A stretch of DNA of 64,000 nt, taken from NCBI GenBank assembly GCA_022844205.1, contig JALHMF010000005.1, positions 127,896 to 191,895 of the forward strand, in the 5' to 3' direction. Positions 1 through 10,007 of this stretch are shown one piece after another (the first letter of the stretch is position 1; each line of letters starts with the position of its first letter). The position numbers and the translations under genes were made by a program. The notes below the pieces were generated by a model. The model saw nothing but the letters and a program-made list of their open reading frames with translations, had not been told where the DNA came from and did not search any database. This DNA is from Xanthobacteraceae bacterium. Lineage in GTDB: Bacteria; Pseudomonadota; Alphaproteobacteria; Rhizobiales; Xanthobacteraceae.

Positions 1-42
1 GGACGATCCCGGATCGCCGCTTTGCGGCGTCCGGGATGACGC
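1..42. repeat. GC-rich palindromic intergenic repeat after groEL
   Basis: An inverted repeat (ATCCCGGA ... TCCGGGAT around an inner GCCGC/GCGGC stem) lies directly downstream of the groEL stop codon. It would fold into a stable hairpin in the groEL transcript. It lacks a clear T tract, so it is a repeat that may stabilise or end the mRNA, not a textbook terminator. It may extend beyond the window edge. Confidence 0.55.
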
Positions 43-48
43 TTCGCG

Positions 49-1820
<1,772 letters not shown>

Positions 1821-1825
1821 TTTGA

Positions 1826-2140
1826 TCAGGCGGCCTTCTTGGCCGACGAGCTTTTTTCGATGACGCCGAGGACGTCCGACTCCTTCATGATGAGGAGGTC
1901 TTCACCGTCGATCTTGACTTCGGTGCCCGACCATTTGCCGAAGAGGATGAGATCCCCCTTCTTGATGTCGATCGGGATGAGTTTGCCGGATTCGTCGCGG
2001 CCGCCGGGGCCGACGGCGATGACTTCGCCTTCAGACGGCTTTTCTTGCGCGGTATCGGGAATGATGATGCCGCCGCGGGTCTTCGCGTCGGACGTTACAC
2101 GGCGCACGACGACGCGGTCGTGCAGGGGACGAAAGCGCAT
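1826..2140 (-). CDS. groES: 10 kDa co-chaperonin GroES
   Basis: This encodes the heptameric lid of the GroEL chaperonin, 104 residues. It begins [14 protein letters not shown] and contains the mobile-loop region ([15 protein letters not shown]) that contacts GroEL and the roof motif ([11 protein letters not shown]). I use the ATG ending at 2140, which has a GGAGAAG ribosome-binding site upstream; the longer open frame back to 2266 is not GroES-like. It is the first gene of the operon with groEL, and a CIRCE operator lies in its leader, so HrcA repression is expected. Confidence 0.97.
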   Translation of the reverse strand: MRFRPLHDRVVVRRVTSDAKTRGGIIIPDTAQEKPSEGEVIAVGPGGRDESGKLIPIDIKKGDLILFGKWSGTEVKIDGEDLLIMKESDVLGVIEKSSSAKKAA

Positions 2141-2255
2141 GGATGCTTCTCCAAACCTTTGAATTTGAGCGTTTCGGATGGTGCGCGGGGAACCCGCCAC
2201 ACCGGACTCGAGGTAAGAGCCCTTTGAGACCCCGCAAGGGGCTTCGGGGGATTTT

Positions 2256-2282
2256 TTAGCACTCATTAACGGGGAGTGCCAG
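2256..2282 (-). promoter_or_regulatory. CIRCE operator (HrcA binding site)
   Basis: TTAGCACTC, nine bases, then GAGTGCCAG. This matches the CIRCE inverted repeat (TTAGCACTC-N9-GAGTGCTAA) with two mismatches in the right arm. It lies about 115 bases upstream of the groES start, between that gene and a plausible promoter. CIRCE is the DNA target of the HrcA heat-shock repressor. No hrcA gene is in this window. Confidence 0.92.
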
Positions 2283-2312
2283 CATTGTTAGCAGACACAG
2301 TAAAATGCTGCT

Positions 2313-2341
2313 AGTGTATTGATTCTATACAATTAATTCAA
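2313..2341 (-). promoter_or_regulatory. Predicted groES-groEL promoter
   Basis: Read on the minus strand, TTGAAT and TACACT are separated by 17 bases in an AT-rich segment just upstream of the CIRCE element. Transcription would start near 2305, placing CIRCE in the early transcribed region. An alternative RpoH-type promoter cannot be excluded by eye. Confidence 0.5.
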
Positions 2342-2404
2342 TTTTCAGGCTTGTCAGGGAACCTGTCGCTTCTGAAACTATTGGCTCCTTCACGGAGGAT
2401 TCGC

Positions 2405-2674
2405 ATGGTCTCGGAAGATTTTAAAAAGCAGGTCGAAGGCTACGGACTGACCACGGCAAAAATTCTCTACCGGCTGCCGGACTACCCCCGCTTTCTGCAA
2501 ACCTATGTCTGGCAGAGCTACGATCTGTTTCCCCGTTTCCCCGAACTCACGAAATTCCTCGATTTCTGGAAGCGTGAACTGGAAGGGCCGCTGTTCTCGG
2601 TGACGGTGGCGCATTCGAGGCTCATCAAGCCCTCGGAGTTGCGGGCGGTGGACGGGATGTTCCGGCTGCACTGA
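2405..2674 (+). CDS. usg: Usg family protein
   Basis: An 89-residue protein of the Usg family, small alphaproteobacterial proteins of unknown biochemical role named for a tryptophan-operon neighbour in other bacteria. Recognisable stretches are YGLTTAKILYRLPDYP, QTYVWQSYDL and VAHSRLIKPSELRAVDG. The ATG at 2405 is preceded by a strong CGGAGG site, so the earlier in-frame start at 2351 is not needed. The gene stands alone, divergent from groES. Family membership is firm; I do not assign a reaction. Confidence 0.88.
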   Translation: MVSEDFKKQVEGYGLTTAKILYRLPDYPRFLQTYVWQSYDLFPRFPELTKFLDFWKRELEGPLFSVTVAHSRLIKPSELRAVDGMFRLH

Positions 2675-2761
2675 ACGCATAGGCATCAAGTCCGCGTTGT
2701 TGCGCCTGAGCGAACCAATTCGCCTGCTTGCGAGTTACTCCGCCACATAGAGCGGTGGCGG

Positions 2762-4486
2762 ATGTATTTTCTTGCATTGATTGCGGATTATGACGGAACG
2801 ATTGCGCATCACAGCACAGTCGACGCCGAAACCCTGAAGGCATTGACGCGCGTCAAGCAAAGCGGCCGAAAGCTGGTGTTGATCACGGGCCGCATCCTTC
2901 CCGACCTCAAGCGGGTTTTTCCCGAGATCGGAATCTTCGACCTTGTCGTCGCCGAAAACGGCGCGCTGCTGTACAATCCGCGCACGAAAGAAGAGACGGC
3001 ACTTGCGCCTGCGCCGCCGCCCGATTTGGTCGATTGCCTCAAGTCATTGAAGGTCGAGCCACTCGCCGTCGGCAGGACGATCGTCGCGACCTGGGAGCCG
3101 CACGAGAATGTCGTATTGAAAGCCATCCGCGAACTTGGCCTCGAACATCAGATCATTTTCAACAAGGGCGCGGTCATGGTGCTGCCGCCCAACATCAACA
3201 AGGCGAGCGGACTTTCCGAGGCATTGCGCATTCTGAATATCGCGCCGCAGTGCGCGGTCGGTGTTGGCGACGCCGAGAATGACCACGCCTTCCTGTTGCG
3301 ATGCGGCTGCGCGGTGGCGGTTTCGAACGCGATCGATGCGGTCAAACAGAAGGTCGATTGGGTCACGAAGGGCGACCACGGCACCGGCGTTCGTGAACTG
3401 GTGGACCGGCTGATCGAAAACGACCTCAACGATGTCGCCCGGGCTTTCCCTCGGCACAGCATCACGCTCGGGACCGACATGAAAACCAAGGACGAGATCG
3501 CGCTCAGTCCGTATTTCGGATCGACGCTGATCTGCGGCATTTCCGGGGGCGGCAAGTCCACAACGGTGACGGGACTGCTGGAATCGATGATGCAGCGCGG
3601 CTTGCAATCCTGCGTGATCGATCCGGAAGGGGATTACGGGCCGAGCGAAGACTGGGTGGTGCTTGGCGATGCAAAAGCGCAACCGCAAGCCGACGATGTG
3701 CTCGAACTGCTGCGTCGTCCGGGGCATAACGTGGTGGTCAACATGCTGGCCTTTTCGATGCCCGACCGGCCGCTGTTCTTCATGCGCCTGCTGCCGGACA
3801 TCGTGAAACAGCGCGCGCGTTCGGGCCGCCCGCAATGGCTCGTCATTGATGAAGCCCATCACATGCTGCCGACATCCTGGGAGCCGGCCATTCACACGCT
3901 GCCGAAGGACTTGCCGGCGACGCTGATGGTGACGGTGCATCCCGCGCAGCTTTCCAAACACGCTCTCCAGACGGTCAACGCCGCGCTTGTTGTCGGCAAG
4001 CATCCTGACCAGGCCTTCGCGGAATTTTCGGAAGCGATCGGCGAGCCTATTGAAAACGTGCCCGGTGGCGAACTGGAGAAGGGGACGGGATATTTTTGGC
4101 GGCGCGGGGATCGGACACCGAGACTGATCAAGCTCGTGCGCCCGGTGCAGGACCGCAAGCGGCACGCGCGGAAATACGCCAAGGGTCATCTGGATGAATC
4201 GCTGCAATTCTATTTCCGCGGGCCGCATAACCGGCTGAAGTTGCGCGCGCAGAATCTTTCCGTATTCCTCCAGATGGCTGAAGGCGTGGACGACGAGACA
4301 TGGCAGCATCATCTGAAAGGCGGCGACTATTCGCGCTGGTTTCGCGAGACGATCAAGGACAAGGATATGGCGGACGAGGCGGAAACGGTCGAACAGGAAG
4401 CCGGCATTGTGCCAGAGGAAAGCCGGGCGCGCATTCGCGAGATCGTCGACCGGCGGTATACCGGGCCCGCGTCGGAGCAGCAGTAA
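2762..4486 (+). CDS. HAD-superfamily phosphatase fused to a HerA/VirB4-type ATPase
   Basis: A 574-residue two-domain protein. Residues 1 to about 220 form a Cof-type HAD hydrolase: nucleophile motif DYDGT at 9-13, ITGR at 41-44, the motif III lysine near 147 and GDAEND at 169-174. Residues about 230-480 form a P-loop ATPase of the HerA/FtsK group, with Walker A GISGGGKST at 259-267, DPEGD at 287-291 and Walker B WLVIDEAHH at 359-367. The C-terminal segment (about 480-574) is charged and contains RAQNLSVFLQMAEGVDDETW. Both catalytic motif sets look intact, so both activities may be live. Substrate and partner are unknown. There is no adjacent nuclease gene such as nurA, which often accompanies HerA. 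Confidence 0.85.
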   Translation: MYFLALIADYDGTIAHHSTVDAETLKALTRVKQSGRKLVLITGRILPDLKRVFPEIGIFDLVVAENGALLYNPRTKEETALAPAPPPDLVDCLKSLKVEPLAVGRTIVATWEPHENVVLKAIRELGLEHQIIFNKGAVMVLPPNINKASGLSEALRILNIAPQCAVGVGDAENDHAFLLRCGCAVAVSNAIDAVKQKVDWVTKGDHGTGVRELVDRLIENDLNDVARAFPRHSITLGTDMKTKDEIALSPYFGSTLICGISGGGKSTTVTGLLESMMQRGLQSCVIDPEGDYGPSEDWVVLGDAKAQPQADDVLELLRRPGHNVVVNMLAFSMPDRPLFFMRLLPDIVKQRARSGRPQWLVIDEAHHMLPTSWEPAIHTLPKDLPATLMVTVHPAQLSKHALQTVNAALVVGKHPDQAFAEFSEAIGEPIENVPGGELEKGTGYFWRRGDRTPRLIKLVRPVQDRKRHARKYAKGHLDESLQFYFRGPHNRLKLRAQNLSVFLQMAEGVDDETWQHHLKGGDYSRWFRETIKDKDMADEAETVEQEAGIVPEESRARIREIVDRRYTGPASEQQ

Positions 4487-4635
4487 CTTGAAATTGCGAA
4501 AATCCGTGCGTAATGCTCGTTATGCGCGAGGGTTGCAGCGAACCCGAGGACTGCGATGACGAGCGTGCGGCCTGCGGCCGGTCATCGAACCGAAGCGCGT
4601 GGATTTCTATGGGGCCCGGATACCAATTGCGCCGC

Positions 4636-4806
4636 ATGACGCGCGAGCAGGACGGCTGCATTTTTGCCATCGCATGGCGCAATGAGGGCGAGACGAAGCT
4701 CGTCAGCGCCTCGATTCGCCAGCGTCTGATAAAGAACGGCAAGCTGCGCGGGATCGCCAATTCCAGGAACGATTATTCGCGCTGCAAGGACAGGAAGCAA
4801 CCATGA
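4636..4806 (+). CDS. Small hypothetical ORF overlapping the SDR start
   Basis: A 56-residue basic ORF (MTREQDGCIFAIAWRNEG at its N-terminus) whose stop overlaps the start of the next gene in an ATGA arrangement, which suggests translational coupling. The frame is open further upstream, to 4513. Third codon positions are strongly G/C across the frame, as in the real genes nearby. I recognise no family. The segment at 4560-4635 also reads as protein-like in another frame, so this could be the remnant of a longer, frameshifted gene. It could equally be non-coding. Confidence 0.3.
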   Translation: MTREQDGCIFAIAWRNEGETKLVSASIRQRLIKNGKLRGIANSRNDYSRCKDRKQP

Positions 4807-5720
4807 GCAAGGGCGTCGTCGCGGGAAAAGTCGCCATCGTCACGGGGGCCGGGCGCGGCATCGGGCGCGCAATCGCGCATCTGATGGCGAAGGAGGGCGC
4901 CAAGGTTATCGTGGTTGACATCGGCGCGGCGCTCGACGGATCGGGCGGCGATACCGGACCCGCGCGGACGGTGGCCGATGAAATCAAACAGGCGGGCGGG
5001 GAAGCCATCGCATCGACGCTGTCCATCACGGAAGGCGACAATGCGGAGAAGATCGTTGCCGATGCGATCGGTAATTTCGGCCGCGTGGATATTCTGGTGA
5101 ACAATGCGGGCATCTTGCGCGACCGCATGTTTCATAAAATGTCGCACGCCGATTTCGCCGATGTGATCGCGGTGCATCTCATGGGCTCGTTCAACATGAG
5201 CCGCGCCGTTGCTTCGCATTTCCGCGAGCGGCAGACGGGTGCCATGGTGCATATGACCTCCACTTCGGCGCTCGTCGGCTCCTACGGGCAGGCGAACTAC
5301 ATGGCGGCGAAATTGGGCATGGTGGGTCTGTCGCGAGGGATCGCGATGGATATGTCGCGCTTCAATGTGCGCTCCAATTGCGTGGCACCCTTCGCCTGGA
5401 GCCGGATGATTGAATCCATTCCCGCCGAAAGCGAAATGCAGAAAGCCGAGATCGAACGCACGAAGCCGCTGACGCCCGAAAAAATCGCGCCGCTGGTGGT
5501 GTATCTCTGTTCCGATCTCGCTTCGGAGATTTCCGGTCAGATTTTCGGCGTGCGCGGGAACGAGATTTATCTGTTCAACCAGCCGCGGCCGGTCATCACC
5601 ATGAAGGAGCCAAAGGGATGGTCGCCCGCCAGCATCGCTCAGCAGATCGCGCGCGAACCGAAAGTGGCGTTCACGCCGCTGGAGGGGACGGCGGAGTATT
5701 TCGATTGGGATCCGGTTTGA
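4803..5720 (+). CDS. SDR family oxidoreductase (MFE-2 dehydrogenase-like)
   Basis: A 305-residue NAD(P)-dependent short-chain dehydrogenase. It has the cofactor motif TGAGRGIG at 14-21, NNAG at 100-103 and a catalytic Ser153-Tyr166-Lys170 arrangement (YMAAK). The C-terminus is longer than in a classical SDR and the sequence resembles the hydroxyacyl-CoA dehydrogenase part of peroxisomal-type multifunctional enzymes (VAPFAWSRM, PEKIAPLVVYL). A 3-hydroxyacyl-CoA or related substrate is an inference. Its start overlaps a small upstream ORF, and it converges on another SDR gene across a palindromic repeat. Confidence 0.85.
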   Translation: MSKGVVAGKVAIVTGAGRGIGRAIAHLMAKEGAKVIVVDIGAALDGSGGDTGPARTVADEIKQAGGEAIASTLSITEGDNAEKIVADAIGNFGRVDILVNNAGILRDRMFHKMSHADFADVIAVHLMGSFNMSRAVASHFRERQTGAMVHMTSTSALVGSYGQANYMAAKLGMVGLSRGIAMDMSRFNVRSNCVAPFAWSRMIESIPAESEMQKAEIERTKPLTPEKIAPLVVYLCSDLASEISGQIFGVRGNEIYLFNQPRPVITMKEPKGWSPASIAQQIAREPKVAFTPLEGTAEYFDWDPV

Positions 5721-5724
5721 AGAT

Positions 5725-5848
5725 TGTCATTCCGGGGGCCGAGTGAAGCGAGGCATCTCGGAATCAATACCCAGTGCCCACTATTTGACTCGGTGGCTAT
5801 GGATTCCGGGCTCGCGGCTTGCTTCGCTCGCCGCGCCCCGGAATGACA
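5725..5848. repeat. TGTCATTCCGGG-type palindromic repeat (paired)
   Basis: Begins TGTCATTCCGGGG and ends CCCCGGAATGACA, with GGATTCCGGG in the middle, so the element is one long inverted repeat with internal hairpins. It lies between two convergent genes. Related copies occur at 9072-9176, 49336-49443 and (one half) 55251-55292 in this window. Confidence 0.8.
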
Positions 5849-5855
5849 CAAAAAA

Positions 5856-6611
5856 TTAGCCACGCCCCTCGAACGGCATCTTGGTCGCCTTGATGTTCAT
5901 AAACAGAATGTTCGTTTCCAGCGGCAAGCTCGCCATGAACGCAACAGCCTGACCGACGTGATCGACGTCCATCAAGGGCTCCGGCTTCGTCGACAAATCC
6001 GCCTGCAACACGCCCTGCGCCATCCTTGCAGCCAAAGGCGTATTGGCGTTGCCGACATCGATCTGGCCGCAGGCGATGTTGAATTCGCGGCCATCGAGTG
6101 CCGTCGTCTTCGTCAGTCCCGAAACGCCGTGCTTCGTCGATGTGTAGGCAATCGAGCGCGGGCGAGGGGCATAGGCGGAGATGGAGCCGTTGTTCACGAT
6201 GCGGCCGCCCATCGGTTTTTGATTGCGCATGATGCGGAACGCTTCCTGCGTGCAGATGAACATCGACGTGAGATTGGTGTCCACCACTTCCTTGTATTTT
6301 TCGATCGGCAGTTCATCGATATAAACCGCCGGGGCGCCCATGCCGGCGTTATTGAACAGAAAATCGAGCCGTCCGAACGTATCCATTGTCTTTTTGAACA
6401 ACGCCTTGATGTCGTCCACCTTGGTAACGTCGGTCTGAACGATGAGCGTCTTCACGCCATGCTTCTTGGCTTCGCCCGCTGCTTCTTCCAGCGGCTCCTT
6501 GCGGCGTCCGGCGAGCACGACGTTGAAGCCGCCTTTGGCGAGATGAATGGTCGCGGCCCGGCCAATGCCGGTGCCTGCGCCCGTGACGAGCGCGATTTTC
6601 TCAGCAGCCAT
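5856..6611 (-). CDS. SDR family NAD(P)-dependent oxidoreductase
   Basis: A 251-residue classical short-chain dehydrogenase. It has TGAGTGIG at 10-17, NNAG at 87-90 and the catalytic Ser143, Tyr156 and Lys160 (YTSTK). An arginine pair (AGRRK) after the second strand suggests NADPH preference. The ATG at 6611 has a strong GGGAGGA site. The substrate is not evident. It is convergent with the other SDR gene at 4803 but the two are not close relatives: the C-terminal substrate regions differ. Confidence 0.88.
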   Translation of the reverse strand: MAAEKIALVTGAGTGIGRAATIHLAKGGFNVVLAGRRKEPLEEAAGEAKKHGVKTLIVQTDVTKVDDIKALFKKTMDTFGRLDFLFNNAGMGAPAVYIDELPIEKYKEVVDTNLTSMFICTQEAFRIMRNQKPMGGRIVNNGSISAYAPRPRSIAYTSTKHGVSGLTKTTALDGREFNIACGQIDVGNANTPLAARMAQGVLQADLSTKPEPLMDVDHVGQAVAFMASLPLETNILFMNIKATKMPFEGRG

Positions 6612-6639
6612 TGTTTATTTCCTCCCAGAAGAACGCGAA

Positions 6640-8160
6640 TTATTGCCGGAAGCCGACAAGCCTGTGCGATATCTGGTCGAATGGGGCGAAGCCTGTCAAA
6701 TCCTTGAGCGCGGACTTGGCGATGTCGTTCGTATTCGTTTCAAGCCGCCCAAATACCCTGTCGGCGAAGGCCTGTGTCTCCGCCGGCGAGGCCGTGGCCA
6801 AGAGGCGTCCGGCCTCGGAGATAAAATCCTTGTTCTGCTGGATCAGCGCAAGGGTTTTGTTCTGCACCTCGAAGAAGTTGTCTTGGCCTCTCCATACAAA
6901 CCAGCCGTTCCATGCCTTCTGGCCCTTCTCGAATAGTTCGTCCACCTGTGTATCGGTCAGGCTATCGAGATTGCCGATCCACATTTTCTCGCGCGCGAAA
7001 TTACGCAGTCCAGGCTTCACGAGTTTTTCCTTTGCAAGCTCCCACAGAAGCGCTTCCGAGACGCGATAGGCATAGCTTTCCTTGGCGGCGGAAAGTTCGG
7101 CTCCGGCACGCGCGAAACCGTTCGTGATGGCGGTACGCCGGCGCTCAATCGCATTTTCGGCTTCTTCCAACCGTGAGTGCTCGCTGCGCAGCTTCTGGAC
7201 ATCGCTGGAGCGCGCTGCGACTTCCTGATTCTTGTAGTGAGTGCGTGAGCGGATCGCATCCATGTCGCGCATCAAATACTGCACGCGCGGTGGCAGGGCC
7301 GACACGGTACGAAAGCGTTCGTTGATGTCGCCCTGCAAGTGCGGCGGGGCCGGCATCGCGGCTGCAGGTGCAAGGGCCGGCTGCATCGGCCTTGCCGAGG
7401 GGGCGGTCAGTGGGGCCGTGGGAATGCTTTGCGAGAGGCGAACGGAGCCGACCAGCGGGACCGGCTCGTATTTCAGCGTGTCCCGGTCGATCTTCGCGAG
7501 ATGCGTAGGTGCCGCCACGACGAACCAGCGGACCACGCTGTTCTTGTGCCCGCGCGCCACTGTTTCCCAATAATGCGTCTCTCCTTGAAGTTTGGCGACA
7601 CGGGCCTGTTCGTCCCGCAACTGCCGCTCCCAAGTTTCCGTTTCGCGAAGCAGCGTCGGCGCTCTCGACTGTTTTTCCGAAATATAGCGGCGCAAATATC
7701 CGCTCTCTCCGGCGAGATCGCGCAACCGCTGCTCAAGCCCGGTTTCCTCGTTGCGGAGCCTGTACGCGGCTATGCCGAGGTTCTGCTCCTGCATGAACAG
7801 CGCGCTGTAAAGCGACTGAAGCTGCTGCTCGAGGGCGGCGAAGGAGTTCGGCGATGATTGGGTGAAGCGATTGCTGTTGGGCACCAGCGGCGCGGCGATG
7901 CGCACGAGATCGTTCCATTGCGGAAGCGCCATCTGAAGGGGGTCGGGCGGTGGCGGGACAAAGCCGCCTCCACCACCGCTTGGGATGCAGACGGGATTGC
8001 TGCCGGTCCTCCGCCATTCGTATCCGCAGCCGATGCACCAGCTTTGCCACGCGGTACGGCCGCGCGAAAGAGCCGCGGCACCGTCGGAATTGCTGCACTG
8101 GGCCGCCGCGAAATCCGGCAGCAGCAAAGTGCAGACGATGAGAAGGAAGCGAAATCGCAC
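6640..8160 (-). CDS. Hypothetical secreted coiled-coil protein
   Basis: A 506-residue protein with a clear signal peptide (FLLIVCTLLLPDFAAAQ) and then a cysteine-containing segment (CIGCGYEWRR) and a Gly/Pro-rich linker. Two charged helical stretches (about 125-215 and 295-350) look like coiled coils, separated by an Ala/Pro-rich region. The start is GTG with GGGGAAG upstream. I recognise no enzymatic motif. An envelope or periplasmic structural role is possible but not shown. It lies on the same strand just downstream of the Anbu gene, 67 bases away, so it may be co-transcribed with that operon. Confidence 0.6.
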   Translation of the reverse strand: MRFRFLLIVCTLLLPDFAAAQCSNSDGAAALSRGRTAWQSWCIGCGYEWRRTGSNPVCIPSGGGGGFVPPPPDPLQMALPQWNDLVRIAAPLVPNSNRFTQSSPNSFAALEQQLQSLYSALFMQEQNLGIAAYRLRNEETGLEQRLRDLAGESGYLRRYISEKQSRAPTLLRETETWERQLRDEQARVAKLQGETHYWETVARGHKNSVVRWFVVAAPTHLAKIDRDTLKYEPVPLVGSVRLSQSIPTAPLTAPSARPMQPALAPAAAMPAPPHLQGDINERFRTVSALPPRVQYLMRDMDAIRSRTHYKNQEVAARSSDVQKLRSEHSRLEEAENAIERRRTAITNGFARAGAELSAAKESYAYRVSEALLWELAKEKLVKPGLRNFAREKMWIGNLDSLTDTQVDELFEKGQKAWNGWFVWRGQDNFFEVQNKTLALIQQNKDFISEAGRLLATASPAETQAFADRVFGRLETNTNDIAKSALKDLTGFAPFDQISHRLVGFRQ

Positions 8161-8227
8161 CGAACTTCCCCGCGAGCCCGGAACCGAAGTCCAAGCTTAA
8201 CACAAGCAAAGGTTGCGTGAAGGTGCC

Positions 8228-8986
8228 TTACTTGCCGGTTTTCCCGCCGTTCACATAGGGCGGTTTCGGAATGGCGATATGCGCGGCGCGCAGGGCCGAT
8301 GACCAGCGCTCGCGGAGGTCGGTGAAATAGGGCTCGCCCGGCTCGATGCGATAATTCAGTTCGGCTTCGAAGGCGTCGCGCTTCAGCACCAATAAATCGA
8401 TGGGCAGGCCGACCGCGAGGTTGGAGCGCATGGTGGAGTCCATCGAGAGCAGGCCGAGCTTGAGCGCGTCATAGATGTCGGTGTTGAAGCTCACGGCGCG
8501 GTCCAAAATCGGTTTTCCGTATTTGTGCTCGCCGATTTGCAAATACGGCGTATCGACCGTGCATTCGATGAAATTGCCCGCGGAATAAATCATGAAGAGC
8601 CGCAGACGGCGGCCCTTCAACTGCCCGCCGAACAGGAACGAGACTTCAAAGTCGAGGTGGTTTTCCTTCAACGCCTCTTCGTATTGCTGGCGGATGATCT
8701 TGATTGCCTTGCCGATGCGCTGCGCGGCCTGGAACATGGAGGGCGCGTTGGTGAGCCGTTCCTTCTCGCCGGTTTCCGCGTTTTCGATTCCTTCGTTGAG
8801 CAGGCTCACGACCGATTGCGAAAGCGAAAGATTGCCGGCGGACGCGAGCGCCATCACGCGCTCGCCCGGTTCCTCGAAGACGTGGAGCTTGCGGAAGGTC
8901 GAGATGTTGTCGAGGCCCGCATTGGTGCGCGTGTCGGCGATCATCACGAGGCCGTCGCGCACGAGAATTCCGCAGCAATAGGTCAT
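8228..8986 (-). CDS. anbu: Anbu, bacterial proteasome-related protease
   Basis: A 252-residue member of the Ntn-hydrolase family called Anbu or BPH, a relative of HslV and 20S beta subunits. The start is set by function: ATG at 8986 gives MTYCCGILV, so removal of Met exposes the catalytic threonine. It has a GAGG ribosome-binding site. The N-terminal DTRTNAGLDNISTFRKLHVF region carries the conserved acidic and lysine residues. The gene order, permuted ATP-grasp / alpha-E / transglutaminase-like / Anbu, is the characteristic neighbourhood of this family. The physiological substrate is unknown. A palindromic repeat lies between this gene and the transglutaminase gene. Confidence 0.93.
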   Translation of the reverse strand: MTYCCGILVRDGLVMIADTRTNAGLDNISTFRKLHVFEEPGERVMALASAGNLSLSQSVVSLLNEGIENAETGEKERLTNAPSMFQAAQRIGKAIKIIRQQYEEALKENHLDFEVSFLFGGQLKGRRLRLFMIYSAGNFIECTVDTPYLQIGEHKYGKPILDRAVSFNTDIYDALKLGLLSMDSTMRSNLAVGLPIDLLVLKRDAFEAELNYRIEPGEPYFTDLRERWSSALRAAHIAIPKPPYVNGGKTGK

Positions 8987-9071
8987 TTTCCTCAACCCGG
9001 TAAAAGCGGGCGCAGTCTATCGAGGCGACCGGCGGCGGCAAGGAGAGGTTGGGTCGCAGAGCAAGAAATAT

Positions 9072-9176
9072 TGTCATTCCGGGACGGCGCACAGCGCCGG
9101 ACCCGGAATCCAGATGCGAACTCTGTGTATTTTTCTGGATTCCGGGTTCGCGGCTTTGCCGCGCCCCGGAATGACA
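9072..9176. repeat. TGTCATTCCGGG-type palindromic repeat inside the Anbu operon
   Basis: The element starts TGTCATTCCGGGAC and ends GCCCCGGAATGACA, with a central GGATTCCGGG. It belongs to the same family as the copy at 5725-5848. Unlike the others it lies between two genes in the same direction, so it is probably transcribed with the operon. Confidence 0.8.
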
Positions 9177-9179
9177 GAG

Positions 9180-10004
9180 TTAGCTTTGCGACTGGCGGCT
9201 CGACTGGTCCAGATTGACGTTCACCGAGAGCTTCTCGCCGGTGCCGCCGAAGCGCACGCCGCGCACGGGTGCCGCGCCCATATAGTCGAGGCCGATCGCA
9301 ACCCGGATATGCGCATCCGTGGCGGCAATCCCGTTGGCGGGATCGAAAGCGACCCAGCCGAGATCGTCCAGATAGGCTTCCGACCAGGCGTGCCCGGCCT
9401 GCTGCTGGTTCATGCCGTCGCCGCGCAGGAAATACCCGCCGACATAGCGTGCGGGAATGCCGAGGTGACGGGCGGACGCAACGAAGACATGCGAGTAGTC
9501 CTGACAGACGCCGCTCTTCATTGCGAAGGATTCCGCCGCGGTTGTCTTCGTGTCCGTTTCGTTCGGAAGAAACGTGAAGCCTTCGAAGATGCTCGCGTTG
9601 AGGCGATGGAGCTTCTCAAGTGAGGCCCCTTTCCGCTTGCCGATTTTCTCGGCGAATTCCACGATCGCATCGTCGGGCTTGGTGAGATCGGTCTCGCGCA
9701 GATAGAGCGAGGCCGGAAAGCGTTCCACCGTGCCGCGGATCACGCCGGCGGTGTCCTGCGTTTCCACTTCGCCATCGACGCCAATCCGCAGCTCGCTGAT
9801 CGGGCCGTCGAGCGTGAAGGAATGCGTGAGATTGCCGAAGGCGTCCTCGCGCTGGTCGAGGCGGCAGTCCTCGCTCACATCGACCCGCCAGCGCACGACA
9901 TATTGCGAGTCATGATTGCGCGGCGTCATGCGCAAGAGTTGGATCGCCGACTTCGCGGGCGTGTCGTATCGATAGAGCGTTTCATGGACGATGCGGATGC
10001 GCAT
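9180..10004 (-). CDS. Transglutaminase-like cysteine protease family protein (Anbu operon)
   Basis: A 274-residue protein with an N-terminal bacterial transglutaminase-like domain (about 1-80) and a papain-like transglutaminase core. The catalytic triad can be read as Cys167 (SGVCQDYSH), His205 (AGHAWSEAY) and Asp221 (FDPANG). It acts in the cytoplasm, as there is no signal peptide. It is the third gene of the Anbu operon, starting 3 bases after the alpha-E gene stops. In this context it is expected to cleave or form isopeptide or amide bonds on a product of the ATP-grasp partner; that role is inferred. Confidence 0.92.
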   Translation of the reverse strand: MRIRIVHETLYRYDTPAKSAIQLLRMTPRNHDSQYVVRWRVDVSEDCRLDQREDAFGNLTHSFTLDGPISELRIGVDGEVETQDTAGVIRGTVERFPASLYLRETDLTKPDDAIVEFAEKIGKRKGASLEKLHRLNASIFEGFTFLPNETDTKTTAAESFAMKSGVCQDYSHVFVASARHLGIPARYVGGYFLRGDGMNQQQAGHAWSEAYLDDLGWVAFDPANGIAATDAHIRVAIGLDYMGAAPVRGVRFGGTGEKLSVNVNLDQSSRQSQS

Positions 10005-10007
10005 GGG

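Noticed and set aside
3044-4312. A 422-codon open frame on the minus strand
   Set aside because: It is antisense to the HAD-HerA gene and shows no domain; the plus-strand protein has intact catalytic motifs.
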